Source: Chionis minor (Eukaryota; Chordata; Aves; Charadriiformes; Chionididae). Taken from it: 64,000 bases of DNA. The DNA lies in the NCBI GenBank assembly GCA_013398295.1, contig VZSF01002918.1:186001-250000 (forward strand), written 5' to 3'. Each line of letters opens with the position of its first letter. The stretch's first letter is position 1. Shown here one piece after another: positions 49,813 to 60,964 of this stretch. The notes beneath the pieces are model-generated. The model had not been told where the DNA came from and did no database searches. It was given only the letters and a program-made list of their open reading frames with translations. A program made the translations under genes and the position numbers.

Positions 49813-51970
49813 GTAAGGGAAATGATGAGTAATTAAAAGGCAAGACTACTGACACAAAAACCTGTCTTGGAAAACATTAAATGCAAAGCACTGCAGTCTT
49901 GCGTAAAGTACTTCAAATGAAGACATTGTAGAGATCCTAGGCTCCTGCAGATTCACATTTTGATGGGCAGTAATTGTGATTTTCAAGAAGTAACGGAACA
50001 AGCCACAGCAGGCTGTAGTATTCATAAATTGCCATGTTTTACAGATCACTGAAATACAAACTGTTTTCTGTTTTATAGAAACTTATTTCAATAATATAAT
50101 CTTACTTTGTTTTATAATGGCAAGCTGGGAAACAACCCTACCCCATGAGGGGTATGGGTAAAGTAGCACAATACCAGCTGTGGTGGTGATGAAAAATTAT
50201 CTGTTTGTACATGAGATTTGCACAGTGTCTTTCACAGGTAGAGTAAGATGAAAAGAAATAAATAGTTATACCAGATAAATGATTTTTCTACTTGGGAGGA
50301 CTACCTGTCTAAATGGGCTTTTAAGCAGACAGGGAAACAGTGATCGTACTTCTAACTGTTAGTGATGGTACCAGAATAATATAAAAAAAATTAGTTTCAT
50401 AAAACAGCCTGAGGTCATGGAATACAGACAAAGTGGGCGATAGATATGTGCATGTAAATGAGTTACTTCTCTGAAAATTTAAAGGAATAAAAATTATTGA
50501 GGCTGTATCCTCAGCTGGTGAAAATTAGGTTGGCTTAATTGGCTTAAGTAAGCAGTGTTGGTTTACTCTGATTTTCATCATCAGGTTTAGCGGTTGTAGC
50601 TTTTAATCAAAGCAGGTCAAGAAGCAGAAAACTAATGTGGACTCTTTGCACTCTGCAGCTGCGGAGCGGTCACTGTAATGAGGGTTGTTTTGTTTGTTAA
50701 ATAACCCAGTTGCTTGTTTTTATTATGATTACTTTAAAAAAACCCCACACATAAAAGGATGATGGTGGTCTTGTTCTCTCCTGATTGCCACGTAATTATA
50801 ATTCCATAAGAAACAGAATTTTAAAACTTCCTGAGTTGATTTTGCACAGCATGGAGACCGTGATGTGAGGATGAGGGTTCTGAGCTATGCTGGACTTTCA
50901 GGGGCCCTGGGGAGGCATTCCTGCCAGCCAGTTCTGGTAGCCACCATTAGGGAGGGCTTGTCCAGGGGGCTTCATGGGGGAGCTGGTGCCTTCACTCTTC
51001 AACCTCATGCATAAGTAATGTCTCTATCAGCCCCAGGCTAGTTTCCTATGTGAGGAAAAAGCAATATATAAGGTAATGCTGATGCTATTAAAAAAAAAAA
51101 AAAAGCCTCTGACTTGAATGGAAATAGAAATACAGAGAAAGTTTTTTCTGCTTTTCTATTCGCTCTGCCTGTGTGCAGACTTTCAGGGTTATTTTACTAC
51201 AAAATTATTGTTCTTTTTTGCATCTGCACCTTCATTTTAAATGCTGTTTGTTTTGCTATGTTTTTGCATATACTGTGGGTTCTCTCCTACGGCACTAATG
51301 GACTTAGAAATATAGTAGAGAACTTTCTGTGGCAGAAGCTAAATTTAAATAAGCTAGTCTTTCAAATTTTCTTTGATTCAAGTCAATGAAAGACAAGATT
51401 TTTACTTTAAAGTTTTTCTGTTGCAAGATTTGAGGGCTGACGCATAAGCTTATTTTGATGCTTTCGAGATCTGGAAATATGTGTGGGGGTGGTACTCCTG
51501 TCTTGAACTTCACAATTTCTGAAAAGAAGAGGAGTTTCTGCTTGCAATCTTTTAAAATGGGGTTTTCTGTCCATGAGTTTCTATTAAAAGTCTGACTTCA
51601 ATCTTGGCTCCATCTGTGGAGTCTCTGAACTAGGTGAAAGCATTGTTTCAACCAATAACATCATTATTCCATTATGATCTTTCCTTAAAAAAGCTCAACA
51701 AAAGTAATGGGAGAAGAATTTGGGTACAAAGCTAACCATATATGCCTTCACCGGAAGTATAATGTAGTAGGAGGTTAAACTTGTTTGTGGTGTACGGAAT
51801 CAATATTTTTGTCTTAACTACTTAGTGTCAATAAATCTTTTCATATGTCTTATATATTAACACCTAATTTTTTTAGTCAGTAAACCAATATCTAGTAAAT
51901 ATCTTTACACACCTTTTGGAAAATATTTCCTGAATATAAAATTTCTTTTTCTTCCCCTATTTTTAACAAG
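49813..51970 (+). other. probable intron between the two coding exons
   Basis: It starts gtaagg and ends ctatttttaacaag. It contains a MIR-like fragment (50504-50585), a 15-base poly(A) run (51090-51104) and AT-rich sequence. No separate gene is supported. Confidence 0.48.
50504..50585. repeat. possible ancient palindromic/MIR-like repeat
   Basis: tcctcagctggtgaaaatt is followed about 45 bp later by gattttcatcatcagg, its degraded reverse complement. This suits the old amniote palindromic repeat whose pieces appear at 25485, 28071 and 40518. Confidence 0.37.
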
Positions 51971-52034
51971 AAAGGAGTTTCATGAATTTGAAAATGAATA
52001 CCGTAAACCTCATGTTCCTACAGTGATTAACTAA
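51971..52034 (+). CDS. terminal coding exon of the same unidentified gene
   Basis: The acceptor is tttcttcccctatttttaacaag. Its AAG is weaker than CAG, but the pyrimidine tract is good. The first base completes the codon left open at 49812 (AG|A, Arg). The frame then runs 20 codons and ends ENEYRKPHVPTVIN before TAA at 52032-52034. The end is charged, with a Glu/Phe-rich start (KEFHEFEN), and looks like a genuine protein C-terminus. No canonical AATAAA lies close downstream; ATTAAA at 52649-52654 is one possible poly(A) signal. If real, the final 66 codons of the protein are known from this exon and 49673-49812. Confidence 0.5.
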
Positions 52035-53229
52035 ATGCAGAAGTGATGTAAATAATATCAAGCTGGTGTAACTTTTAATGGAATCCTATACTGCATGTGA
52101 GACTAGGGGGTTGTGACCAGCGAGTTCCTTCTAACTTTCTCTCAATTCTGTGTTACTGCATTTTTTTTCATTCATGTGTCAGGTGTGATAAAGCAGAAAG
52201 TAATAGCAGATGGCAAATAACCCGGTGAAATGGTAGTGCCTCATCTTAAATCCTTATTTTTGTTTACTTGTCTGCTGGAGCACCATACCTTGGTTCAGGT
52301 TGAAAATTACACCAGTGTTCACGAGCTTCCTCACCTCAGTGCAAGGCTTTATACTGGGATCAGTTGGGCAAAGATGATAAGAATCTGCGAGTGGCATTGC
52401 CCTTGGACTGGGACTAACATTTAGAAATTACATTTTTTTATGACAAGCTCAAAGAAGAGACAGGGAATGATACCGGGTCAGTCATCAAATCACCTTTGAT
52501 GTCTTTGTTAGACCTACAGAAAATAGAGAATGTTTGGTTTTATGAAGTAATTTATGGAGCGAGCGTACTAATACATGGAGAGCTTATTCAACAAAGACAA
52601 ACCTTGAAGAAAAAAGAGGCCTGCAAGGAAAGAGGCATTGCTCTGCCTATTAAATATGCGTATGCCTGCTCTAAGGCAGAGATCAAGGAGGACAAAAGAA
52701 GCCTATGAAAGTGATCTTTGGGTAACAGCTGAACAGCAGAGCGATGTGAGCACCATTTGGATAGTGGTTCACTATAAACTGCTGAATCATGAAGATTTTG
52801 GTGAGCGGTGGACAGAGTAACCCAAGGCACATGATGGTGTGATGAGGGGGAGGTTTAACTGACCCGTCTGGGAAAGGAATATAGTAGGGTACAAATCAAT
52901 CAGCGTCTTTAAATTACATGGTGTGTCTCTTTTACTTCATAAGAGAAAAGATTTAGAGGGAGATACTTTTGTAGACTTGATTGTACCTGCTAAATAAGTT
53001 CTAAAGTTCTGGCTAATTAATATTAAAGTTGGAGGTAGTTTGAATGAGAACAGCCAAGCAATGACAGAGTTTGTGACCTATGGAAATGTTCTTACCTTTT
53101 GGAGCAGAAATAACCTAGTCCTCTCAAGCAAACCAAAACTTCCAAATGTGCACTAAAGGAACAATGATATTTTGCAAAGATAGTTTTCAGCTGCCACAGA
53201 GGGTTCCTAAATGACTTTTTCTGAAAGGT
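52035..53229. other. probable 3' UTR and intergenic sequence
   Basis: The stretch follows the TAA stop. ATTAAA at 52649 could serve as poly(A) signal. Open frames at 52230-52708 and 52588-52830 overlap in several frames and have no motifs. Its right part may be the more decayed 5' portion of the LINE remnant that follows. Confidence 0.4.
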
Positions 53230-54320
53230 TGGTCCAATTGAAGAAGCATTTACGATGATGTAGCTGGTCTTTTAAGGAAAATCATTCCAGGATAACCTAG
53301 GGAAGCACAATGTAGATGAAGTTACTACAGGCAGGTGCAAAACTGGTTGGAAATCCATATCCAGAGTCATGCGGTGGTCCAGAGTCAAAATGGAAAGCAA
53401 CGTTGAGCTGGGCTGTTCAGTTATTCGTCTTGGGTCTGATTCTCTTCTATGTGCATTTTTTTAGATTTTAATGAATGAGCTAGAGGACAGAATGGTGTGC
53501 CAGCTTTTTAAATTTGGAGCACATCTGGGAGAGAATTTGGATGTGTTAGAGGATGGAAACAGAATCCAAAATTTTATCTTGAAAAATTGGAGAAATACTG
53601 TGAAAAAGATGGATGAAGTCTGATGGCTATGCTCTGTTGGGAGTGAAAGTAGGAGGATGAGCAGCTGGCTACCAAGAAATTCTACAGGAAGAGGTCATGG
53701 GCTTCCAGTACATCATTAACTGAACATGGCTTTAGTTTGTCTATAAAGGCAAACTTGCTGCTTTTGCTGTGGCTGGAAAGAATTGTCATAAGCAATTGTC
53801 TAGGCAAACACAATCCAGATAGGGCTCTGAAACTGGTATAAGCAGAAATGCACTCTGTCACAGGTAGTCTTTCTGGGTTACTAAGAAAGTCTCAGCTGCA
53901 GTATGGTTGCTTGCACACTGCAATTCAGGGTAGATACAGACAAAAAGGGAGATACTACAGAAGAGAAGAGAGAACTATTGGGCACATAGACATACAAGCT
54001 TTACAAAGAAAAATGCAATGAATTGGGGAAGAGAGGACTGAAGAGGTTTGTATCTTCAAAGATATAAAATGCTGCTGTAAAGCAGAAGGGAATGATCCAT
54101 TCTCTACGTCCATAGTGAATAGGACAGGAAATAATCATTTTATATTGTAGCAAAAAAGACTGACATTAGGCATGGGAACGAATCCTGCTAGCGTCTAAAC
54201 TAGACAGCTTTGACATGGGAAATAATGGCCTTTGTAGGTAGTGGAATTTCAGTGATGGAGACTTTCAGAACAGAAACTGGCTGCTTGGGATGTCTTCCCG
54301 GCATCTTTTTTGAAATGTTC
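53230..54320 (+). mobile_element. ancient CR1/L3-like LINE remnant with dead reverse transcriptase
   Basis: About 1.1 kb follows the order of a CR1-type ORF2 on the plus strand. First comes gcaggtgcaaaactggttgg. A segment from 53474 then reads NELEDRMVCQLFKFGAHLGE, corresponding to the reverse-transcriptase stretch where family members have KFADD. After that come LEDGNRIQN, ggtataagcagaaatg, tctcagctgcagtatggttg, agaggactgaagaggtttgt, taggacaggaaataatc, and a 3' part with cagaaactggctgcttgg. The Asp-Asp pair of the active site has become Ala-His, and stops and indels break the frame. Boundaries are uncertain by 50-100 bp. Confidence 0.72.
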
Positions 54321-57300
54321 CTTTATGTTTTTATGATTCTATAAAAGAAAGCACAAAAAACCCAAAAAATTAAATTAGGAGGTTTTGCAAGGCCACAGCT
54401 CTCTTGTTTCATTGCTTCTTGGTGTTCCAGTCTGTTAGGTGTTAAGTTACCTGGCAGTCTGATTTTACCAAGCTGGTGCTGAAGCAGTTAGTAATGGAAA
54501 TGGAACCTCATAAACTTTTTTCATTCACATTTGACTTATGAGTCAGCTTTCCTATAATGGCTATTTTTCTTTACAGGAGGAATCTTGGAACCAGAAACTT
54601 TGAATTTGCTTTACAGTGTTTCTATCTGCCTTTATAGAAAGGTTCAGGAATAGGATAAGCAAAACTCGCCACATCCAATCTGGGATGTTAACCATTATGC
54701 AGCTTAAGTGTCTGGAATTCTTGTGTCTCTATTTAGGCTTTTTAAGATTTGGAGTTTCTAAAATTCACTTATATTCTCACATCTCTGGTCCAATTCTAGC
54801 TTAGCAACAGTTTGTTGTTGTTTTCTTTCTTTTGTTTTTTTTTGGTTGAGTGTTATGATAGAAGGCTGTGGAAAAGACTGATAATTTGAGCTGATTAAAT
54901 GATTATATGACTCTGATAGATTTGCTAATCAATTTCAGTTGAAGAATACATCATTGGACAACAAGTCTGCCAAATGAATTCAAAAGCTTGACAAAATCTT
55001 TTTATACAAACAAGTGATGTTAAATGTGCAGCTGTTGTCTGGTATAGAGGCACTGATGAAATCTATGTCTTTCAGAACAGTAAATCCACATTTTTATGGA
55101 AGGATTATTTCAAAAAAGCAGCAGGTCTTGATCCTTATGACATTTTATTTGCCTATGCTGTTCAAATCAACATTTAATTTGAATTTGCAAAATACTGATT
55201 AGTACTTTTATTCATTCACAACATGCATGCTCCTATGTTCTTATAGAGACAGAAATGCAGTCATCATAAATGATGCAGAGTTTTGAGCATATTTTAACAG
55301 AAATATCCACAGTATACAGTCATTTAAAAACAAATTTGCAAAACATTTTTTTGCAACCGAAATGAAATGTAAATGCTGAATATAGACACAGTATTTCAAA
55401 TATGACAGATTACATTTTCCATTCTCAGTTGCTAACACTATTGTTGTGAGTTGTCATGTGTGGCTGAGCTCTCAGTAATTCTGAATCTTGGTCATGGAGC
55501 ATACAATTTCTGCAATGTGTGCCTGCATTTAGAGAAGCTGAGTAACACAGAACTGAGAGTTGGTTTCTTGATTCTTTTTATGTTCTTTAAATACTGGAAA
55601 TGATTAGAAGTTGATTAAGTTTAGAGTTCTCTCTATTCAGTAGATCTGGAACAGGGTTAACTGTAAAATCTATAAGAGGGAATACATGTTGAGACAGAGT
55701 TTAAAAGACACAAAATTTTCAGTTTCTGTGGAAAACACTTGGAGACATAGGAAGGTGGAGGGTTTTTTCCCACTAATCCTGAATCTAGTTTGCTGCTGGA
55801 GGCTTATCCACACCCTATCTCAGGTGTTTCTTGCCAGCAATTGGAATGGTTTTACTTCCTTTTCTAAAGCAGGCAAGGACAATTTGGAATAAAGCTGGGA
55901 CTCACTCTCCTGGAGCCAGTCACAGTTTTAGCTCAAAGACTGCAAATTCTGTTTGCCTTTTAGGATCGGATGAGTGCAGCTCTACTAGTTGCTGACCACA
56001 GACTGCACTTTAAAAATCAAAGTCTCAATACAATGCAATAATACTTTGCTTTTGTGCACATGAGGTTGCTTGGGTGGGTCTTTTGGAGCTCTGCTTTTTC
56101 ATATTTTTTCCAACGTTACTGATCAGATAGTAAGTTTGACTGTGCTCTAAGTAGAAAGACAGTCAGATCTGGTTTGTTTATATTTATTCATTCTTTGAAA
56201 TGAAATTACATTTTAAAGGAATTGCACAGTTTGGATTAATTTAAGTGACCAGTGGATGTTGCTGCTACCTTTGCCAAAGACAGGAACGGGCATATTTCTC
56301 TGGCAGTTTAAATAAAGGCAACTCTAGGTCCAGAAGTTTCTTAATAGGGCAGTTTTGGAAGCTTGCCTCATGTCCCTTTTCCCCAAAAGTTTTATTTTGA
56401 TTTTAGTATCCATAAGCAGCCATTGATTTTTTCAAACCTAATTTTCTCCCTGATGTATTTAATATCAAGCCCGATCTGCCATCCATCTACAAATCACCCT
56501 GGCTTTACAAGTCTGCTCTGCCATCCATCTACAAATCACAATGACTTTAGTCAGGAAATTAGAAGGAAGCTTAATTTTTTTGGAAAGTAAAAGATTATTA
56601 AACCACTTACTTCAGCGCTCTCTCATGACTCAACTTGTGATTCTGTTTGTTGCAGTTTCTGGCTCATGGACTTTATCAAGGTATAACATACAGCATATTG
56701 TAGCTGACTCAAGTTCTGGCAATCAGAATGGTTGAGTGCATTTTTTCCTTTTAAAGAAAAAGAATCTTGATTATTACTTTTTAAAGTAATTCTAGAAATA
56801 TACATTTTAATGACAAGACAAAGAGAATGAAGATCCACTGCATTAGGAGGAATCATATAATATAACAACAGTATCTCTTTAACAAAGATCCTTAACCTAT
56901 TTTAAAATAGTTATTACTAATTAATTACTGTGATTACGTCTTGAGTTTCCTTGATATGGTAAACTCCATCATCAACACATTTCTTTGTAAAAGTCAATCC
57001 CAGGATATATTTCCAGAAGTAAAATTGAAGTCTTAGTAAGAATGCAAATGTTAAAGTTCAATCATCTTAATTTCTGACAGATTTTAAAGGTGATTTAAAA
57101 ACATCATTATTGTTCATGTTAAGTTTATGCCAAAGGCATGGCTCCCCATGTGTTTCAACCACAGAAGGATGGCTTCTCACCCTTGTCTTTGGCTGCTGCT
57201 GTGAGCTGCAATTTATGGAAATCAGCATTTGGGAATTTACATGGACTCACTGTGCCACAGAATTCAATAACATTGTCTGTATTTCAAACACTGTGTTAGT

Positions 57301-57710
57301 TTTGATCAATGATTAAGACCAGCACACTAGAATTAATATGTAATATTACACATAGAATATTAATAATAATAATATATAAAATCTCACATACTCGTACTTC
57401 TGTTTCATATGACTGTATGTTTTCATGCTGCTTCAGGTAAGACCAGAGAACTATTTTTAAGAGAGGAGGGTATGCACTCAGCTGGATTTTCTAAAGCATC
57501 TGAAAAAGAGCGAAGTCTTACCTTTGCACTGTGCCAAATTTTTTTGATGTTGGAACTCTTGTAGGAGATATTTTCATATATTTGAAATTGCGTAGGATAA
57601 TATGTTCTAAGGGACAAATTCTGTTTAGGGTGTTATTGTTGAAGAGGAAAGTTCCTCTACAAATCTGAACCTTACTCAAAATGTTTCCCTACAGTGTTTA
57701 CCCATTGAAT
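54321..57710. other. noncoding stretch
   Basis: No supported gene. It contains a T/GTT-rich tract near 54810-54842, a 42-bp tandem duplication at 56475-56558 and AT-rich sequence near 57340-57380. Open frames are short and motif-free. Confidence 0.55.
56475..56558. repeat. two-copy 42-bp tandem duplication
   Basis: TCTGCCATCCATCTACAAAT begins at 56475 and again at 56517. Identity covers the first 23 bases and then continues with substitutions to CTTTA. The period is a multiple of three, so an overlapping plus frame shows CHPSTNH twice; no gene is implied. Confidence 0.8.
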
Positions 57711-58190
57711 TGTAGAATCAGAGAATGGTTTGAGTGGGAAGGGACCTTAAAGATCAGATAGTTCCAACCCCCTGCCACGAGCAGGGACACCTTCCACTAC
57801 AACAGGTTGCTCAAAGCCCCATCCAACCTGGTCTTGAACACTTCCAGGAATGGGGCCTCCACAAATTCTCTGGGCAGCCTGTTCTAGTGTCTCACCACCT
57901 GCAGAGCAAAGAATTTCTTCCTAATATCTAATCTAAATCTACCTTCTTCCAGTTTAATACCGTTACCCCTCTTCCCATTGCTATACTGCCTGATAAAGAG
58001 TCCCTCCTCATCTTTCCTGTATGTTTCCTTTAGGTACTGGAAAATCACTATAAGGTGTCCCCAGAGCCTTCTCTTCTCCAGGCTGAACAACCCCAACTCT
58101 CTCAGCCTGTCTTCATAGGCAAGTTTCTCCAGCCCTCTCTTCTCTGTGGCCTTCCTCTAGACTCACTCCAAGAGGTCCATGTCCTCCTTT
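57711..58190 (-). mobile_element. CR1 LINE 3' end, with ORF2 C-terminal remnant
   Basis: The plus strand starts tgtagaatcagagaatggtt and aagggacc and continues as the reverse complement of an avian CR1 3' end. The minus-strand frame 57884-58096 encodes the ORF2 C-terminus ([19 protein letters not shown], then RRGNGIKLEEGRF-like and LDIRKKFF). It continues past the frame to gaggtccatgtcctcc, then ends by 5' truncation at about 58190. It is similar in type to the copies at 7.9 and 21.9 kb and better preserved than the 35.3-kb copy. Confidence 0.95.
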
Positions 58191-60380
58191 GAATTGCATA
58201 GGTGTAACTACCAAGTACTTCACAGAGCGACAGGTTGTGAGAAGAGAATTATCTTGAAATTCTGCAAAAAGATTAAAGCACAGTAGACTACATTGTAGAA
58301 TTTTTAGCTTATTATCAAAAAATGTCTCTAAATAAGAGAATCCTCAAAGTCTGAAAAACTGTCTGTGTCTGAAATATAAAGGATCAAGAAAGGTACCACT
58401 TGAAAAGAGCTCAGACTTACGGAGCAAACACCAGATCTATCCACCTGGAGTAAAAGAGCATCGATACTAGGCATTACATGGTAATACATTTCTCTGATGC
58501 AAATCAGCCGTAGCAGGCAGCCTTTCTCTTTGGGCTGTTGTCCTTTCAATGTTTGTCCTGAATGAGCAAATATTCTAGCTACTTGTTTTACGGGATCATT
58601 GCATATGTTCAAGAAGGTAGTTTCTTGCTTGTACATATACCTTACGTGGACTTTCCTTATAAACTAATCTAAAGATGTCCTACGGAGATATTTACAAGGA
58701 TGACTCAGTTTAGTTGTATTTTTGACAGATTTCTTGTAAAATATCATTTATAGTGAAAGGAGAATTCATCTGAGAGAAAAAGAAACCTGATGCTCTACAA
58801 AGTGTGCTTTGCTGCCAAAAACTTCATGCATATGGACTGGCTCTGTGTTTTGACAGTGTGTGAGGGAATACCAGATGTCAACTAATCAATGTATACAGAA
58901 GCTCCAAGAATGCATATTTATCAGTAAGAAGTGAAGTTACCTTTTTTTTTCCTTGTGAGCTGCTGGAATGAGCTATTCAACAACTACCTGTGGTTATGAC
59001 TGGGGCTGTATCTTGAACAGAAAGGCAAAAGATACTACTGCAGAGGGAAGGTCTTGTCTCTCTTCTGGATAGGAATAGAAAGTTTCTGGGATTTGGATAA
59101 AGATGTTGAAAGTGCATCAAATGAAGATTTAAAGCGTTTTTATAAATCACTACATAAAAAGTCAGTCATGTACAACACCTCAAGATTTATGGATCCGAAG
59201 TATAAATTTTAAGCAAGTTAAAACTTTGCTGTGTAAGTAACAGAATGGTGGACTTCAAATCAGATGGCTCTACACTGAAAAGGTTGAAGATTTTTAAACA
59301 TTTAGCATGATGTACTTTTTAACCTTCAATCCCCCGGGAAGCAGTCTAAACTCTATCCAAATCATTAAATTAATCCTTAGTGGCCTCTGTAAAATCAAAA
59401 TTTCATTTCTTTAGCATGCAAATGATACTATTAACGTTTGAAAATATACAGCACAAAAAAATCATCCACCTGTCTAGTTTGGTCTGGTCTGAAATTTTCA
59501 GCATAGTTACATTATAGACACATAATATAAAAAGTAATTTAAAATTTATTATTGCAATTAGATGGCAATGACTAGCTTTATTTGAAGGATAAAAAGATTA
59601 GTCTCTTTCTGGAAAGCATATGTGGATACACTGTGAAGTGAATGATACAAGGGTAAAAAAAGTATATTCTTATGAAATATTTTATTATCACTTTGATTCT
59701 GCAATAAATTTTGGGTCTGCCTCTTTTAATACAGTTCAGGCGGGTCAGTTTTAGACCAGCGTTGCTGAGCTCTTACCTCTCTCGGAGGACTTGGTGCCAA
59801 AGGAGACCTGGTGGTCACCCTGGCTCCAGGTCAGATACCCTGGTTCACTTGCTTCTTCCTCAAGTTTTCGGTGGCAGCAGCTTGGTGAGAGGGTCCCAGA
59901 GGCTCCCCTCATACACTGTGGAAGGAAACCACCTAGTGTCCATGGCTGTGTTAAACTGCTTTTTTTAAGCTATCTGTGAGCGCATCTCAGCGAGGTGCCC
60001 CATGCTGATGGACCTGATGTCTGCACATAAGGAGCCTGCTTGGTTGATGCTGCAGCACCCTGTTTTCCTGGTGTACCCTATGGCCTGGGTGCTCCTGGTG
60101 CCTTGCTCGTGCTCCCCACCCATCCTGCAACAGTGGGGCTCACCTGCACGCCTCGCAGGGTTGGTTACTGGAAGGGACTTTGTAAAGTGTGGCACTGGGG
60201 TGTCCACCACCTTCTTGTCCAAGAACGGGTGGCCACCTGAGGCCAAACCTGGCGTACTACCAAATTCAGCAGCTAGAAACACATAAGCCTGGACTAATGG
60301 CATGACCTGGAAAGGGGAGCTGAGCAGTCCTTTTGAAAGGGTTAGATCCCTGACTACCCCTGACAAAGGCCTTGCTGCAA
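58191..60380. other. noncoding stretch, GC-rich at its right end
   Basis: AT-rich to about 59740, then clearly GC-richer. The right part holds overlapping open frames on both strands, the longest being minus 59965-60432 (155 codons). None has a retroviral or other recognisable motif. The GC-rich part directly precedes the LTR and may belong to an older insertion, but this cannot be shown. Confidence 0.45.
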
Positions 60381-60964
60381 TGTACAAAACTTTACTTGCA
60401 TTCTTAAATTTTGCTTGCATCTTTGTATACATCCCTTCCCCTACAAAGATAGTTTTAATTATTTGCTGAGCAAAGCTGACAATAGTACATGTAACTCCTT
60501 GCCTGATGAGATTAACAGACCTTGAGCAAACGTGTTAGGCCTCCTGTATACATCACTGATAACAGGAACTAGTTTGTATCTAGATAAACACCACAGGACC
60601 AGATTAAACTGACTTCTTGGAACATTCTGAGGCCAAAAGACTGATGAGCTAATTCAATGACCATATATGGACAAGGGAAACCCAAAATTCAACCAGCAGA
60701 CAGAGCGATGAAGGCCGCTTCGTTCCTCCCCCGACCCCCAAAGACCACTGAAGCAGTCAACTGCACGTGTGGAATGGATATTTACATCTCATGCATATTT
60801 AGATTAAGTTCTCAGAGCACTCATGAATATGTATAACTGTTGAATATAAGCTGTGTGATTTAGCTGGTTTGTTGGAGCACTCATGGTGGAGCTATCCCCA
60901 GTGCTGTAATCAAGAATGCCTGCCTTCTAAAACTACAAAAAGTCTTAGAGGGTTTTCATTATCA
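60381..60964 (+). mobile_element. probable solo LTR of an avian endogenous retrovirus
   Basis: The segment starts TGTACAAAACTTTACTTGC and ends TTTTCATTATCA, fitting TG...CA termini. A TATA-like TATAAG lies at 60845-60850. About 60 bp later AATCAA at 60908-60913 sits where a poly(A) signal is expected, followed by GAATGCCTGCCTTCTAAAAC, a U5-like sequence typical of bird LTRs as I recall them. The flanking five bases are tgcaa and gccaa, a 3-of-5 match that could be a decayed target duplication. No gag, pol or env remnant is seen beside it. The 5' boundary could be up to 65 bp further left, where a purine-rich ggaaaggggag lies. Confidence 0.6.

Noticed and set aside
51090..51104. Poly(A) run as the tail of a processed pseudogene
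   Set aside because: The sequence upstream shows no coding or cDNA-like content and no target duplication is visible.
57884..58096. 70-codon minus frame as an independent gene
   Set aside because: It is the ORF2 tail of the CR1 copy at 57711-58190.
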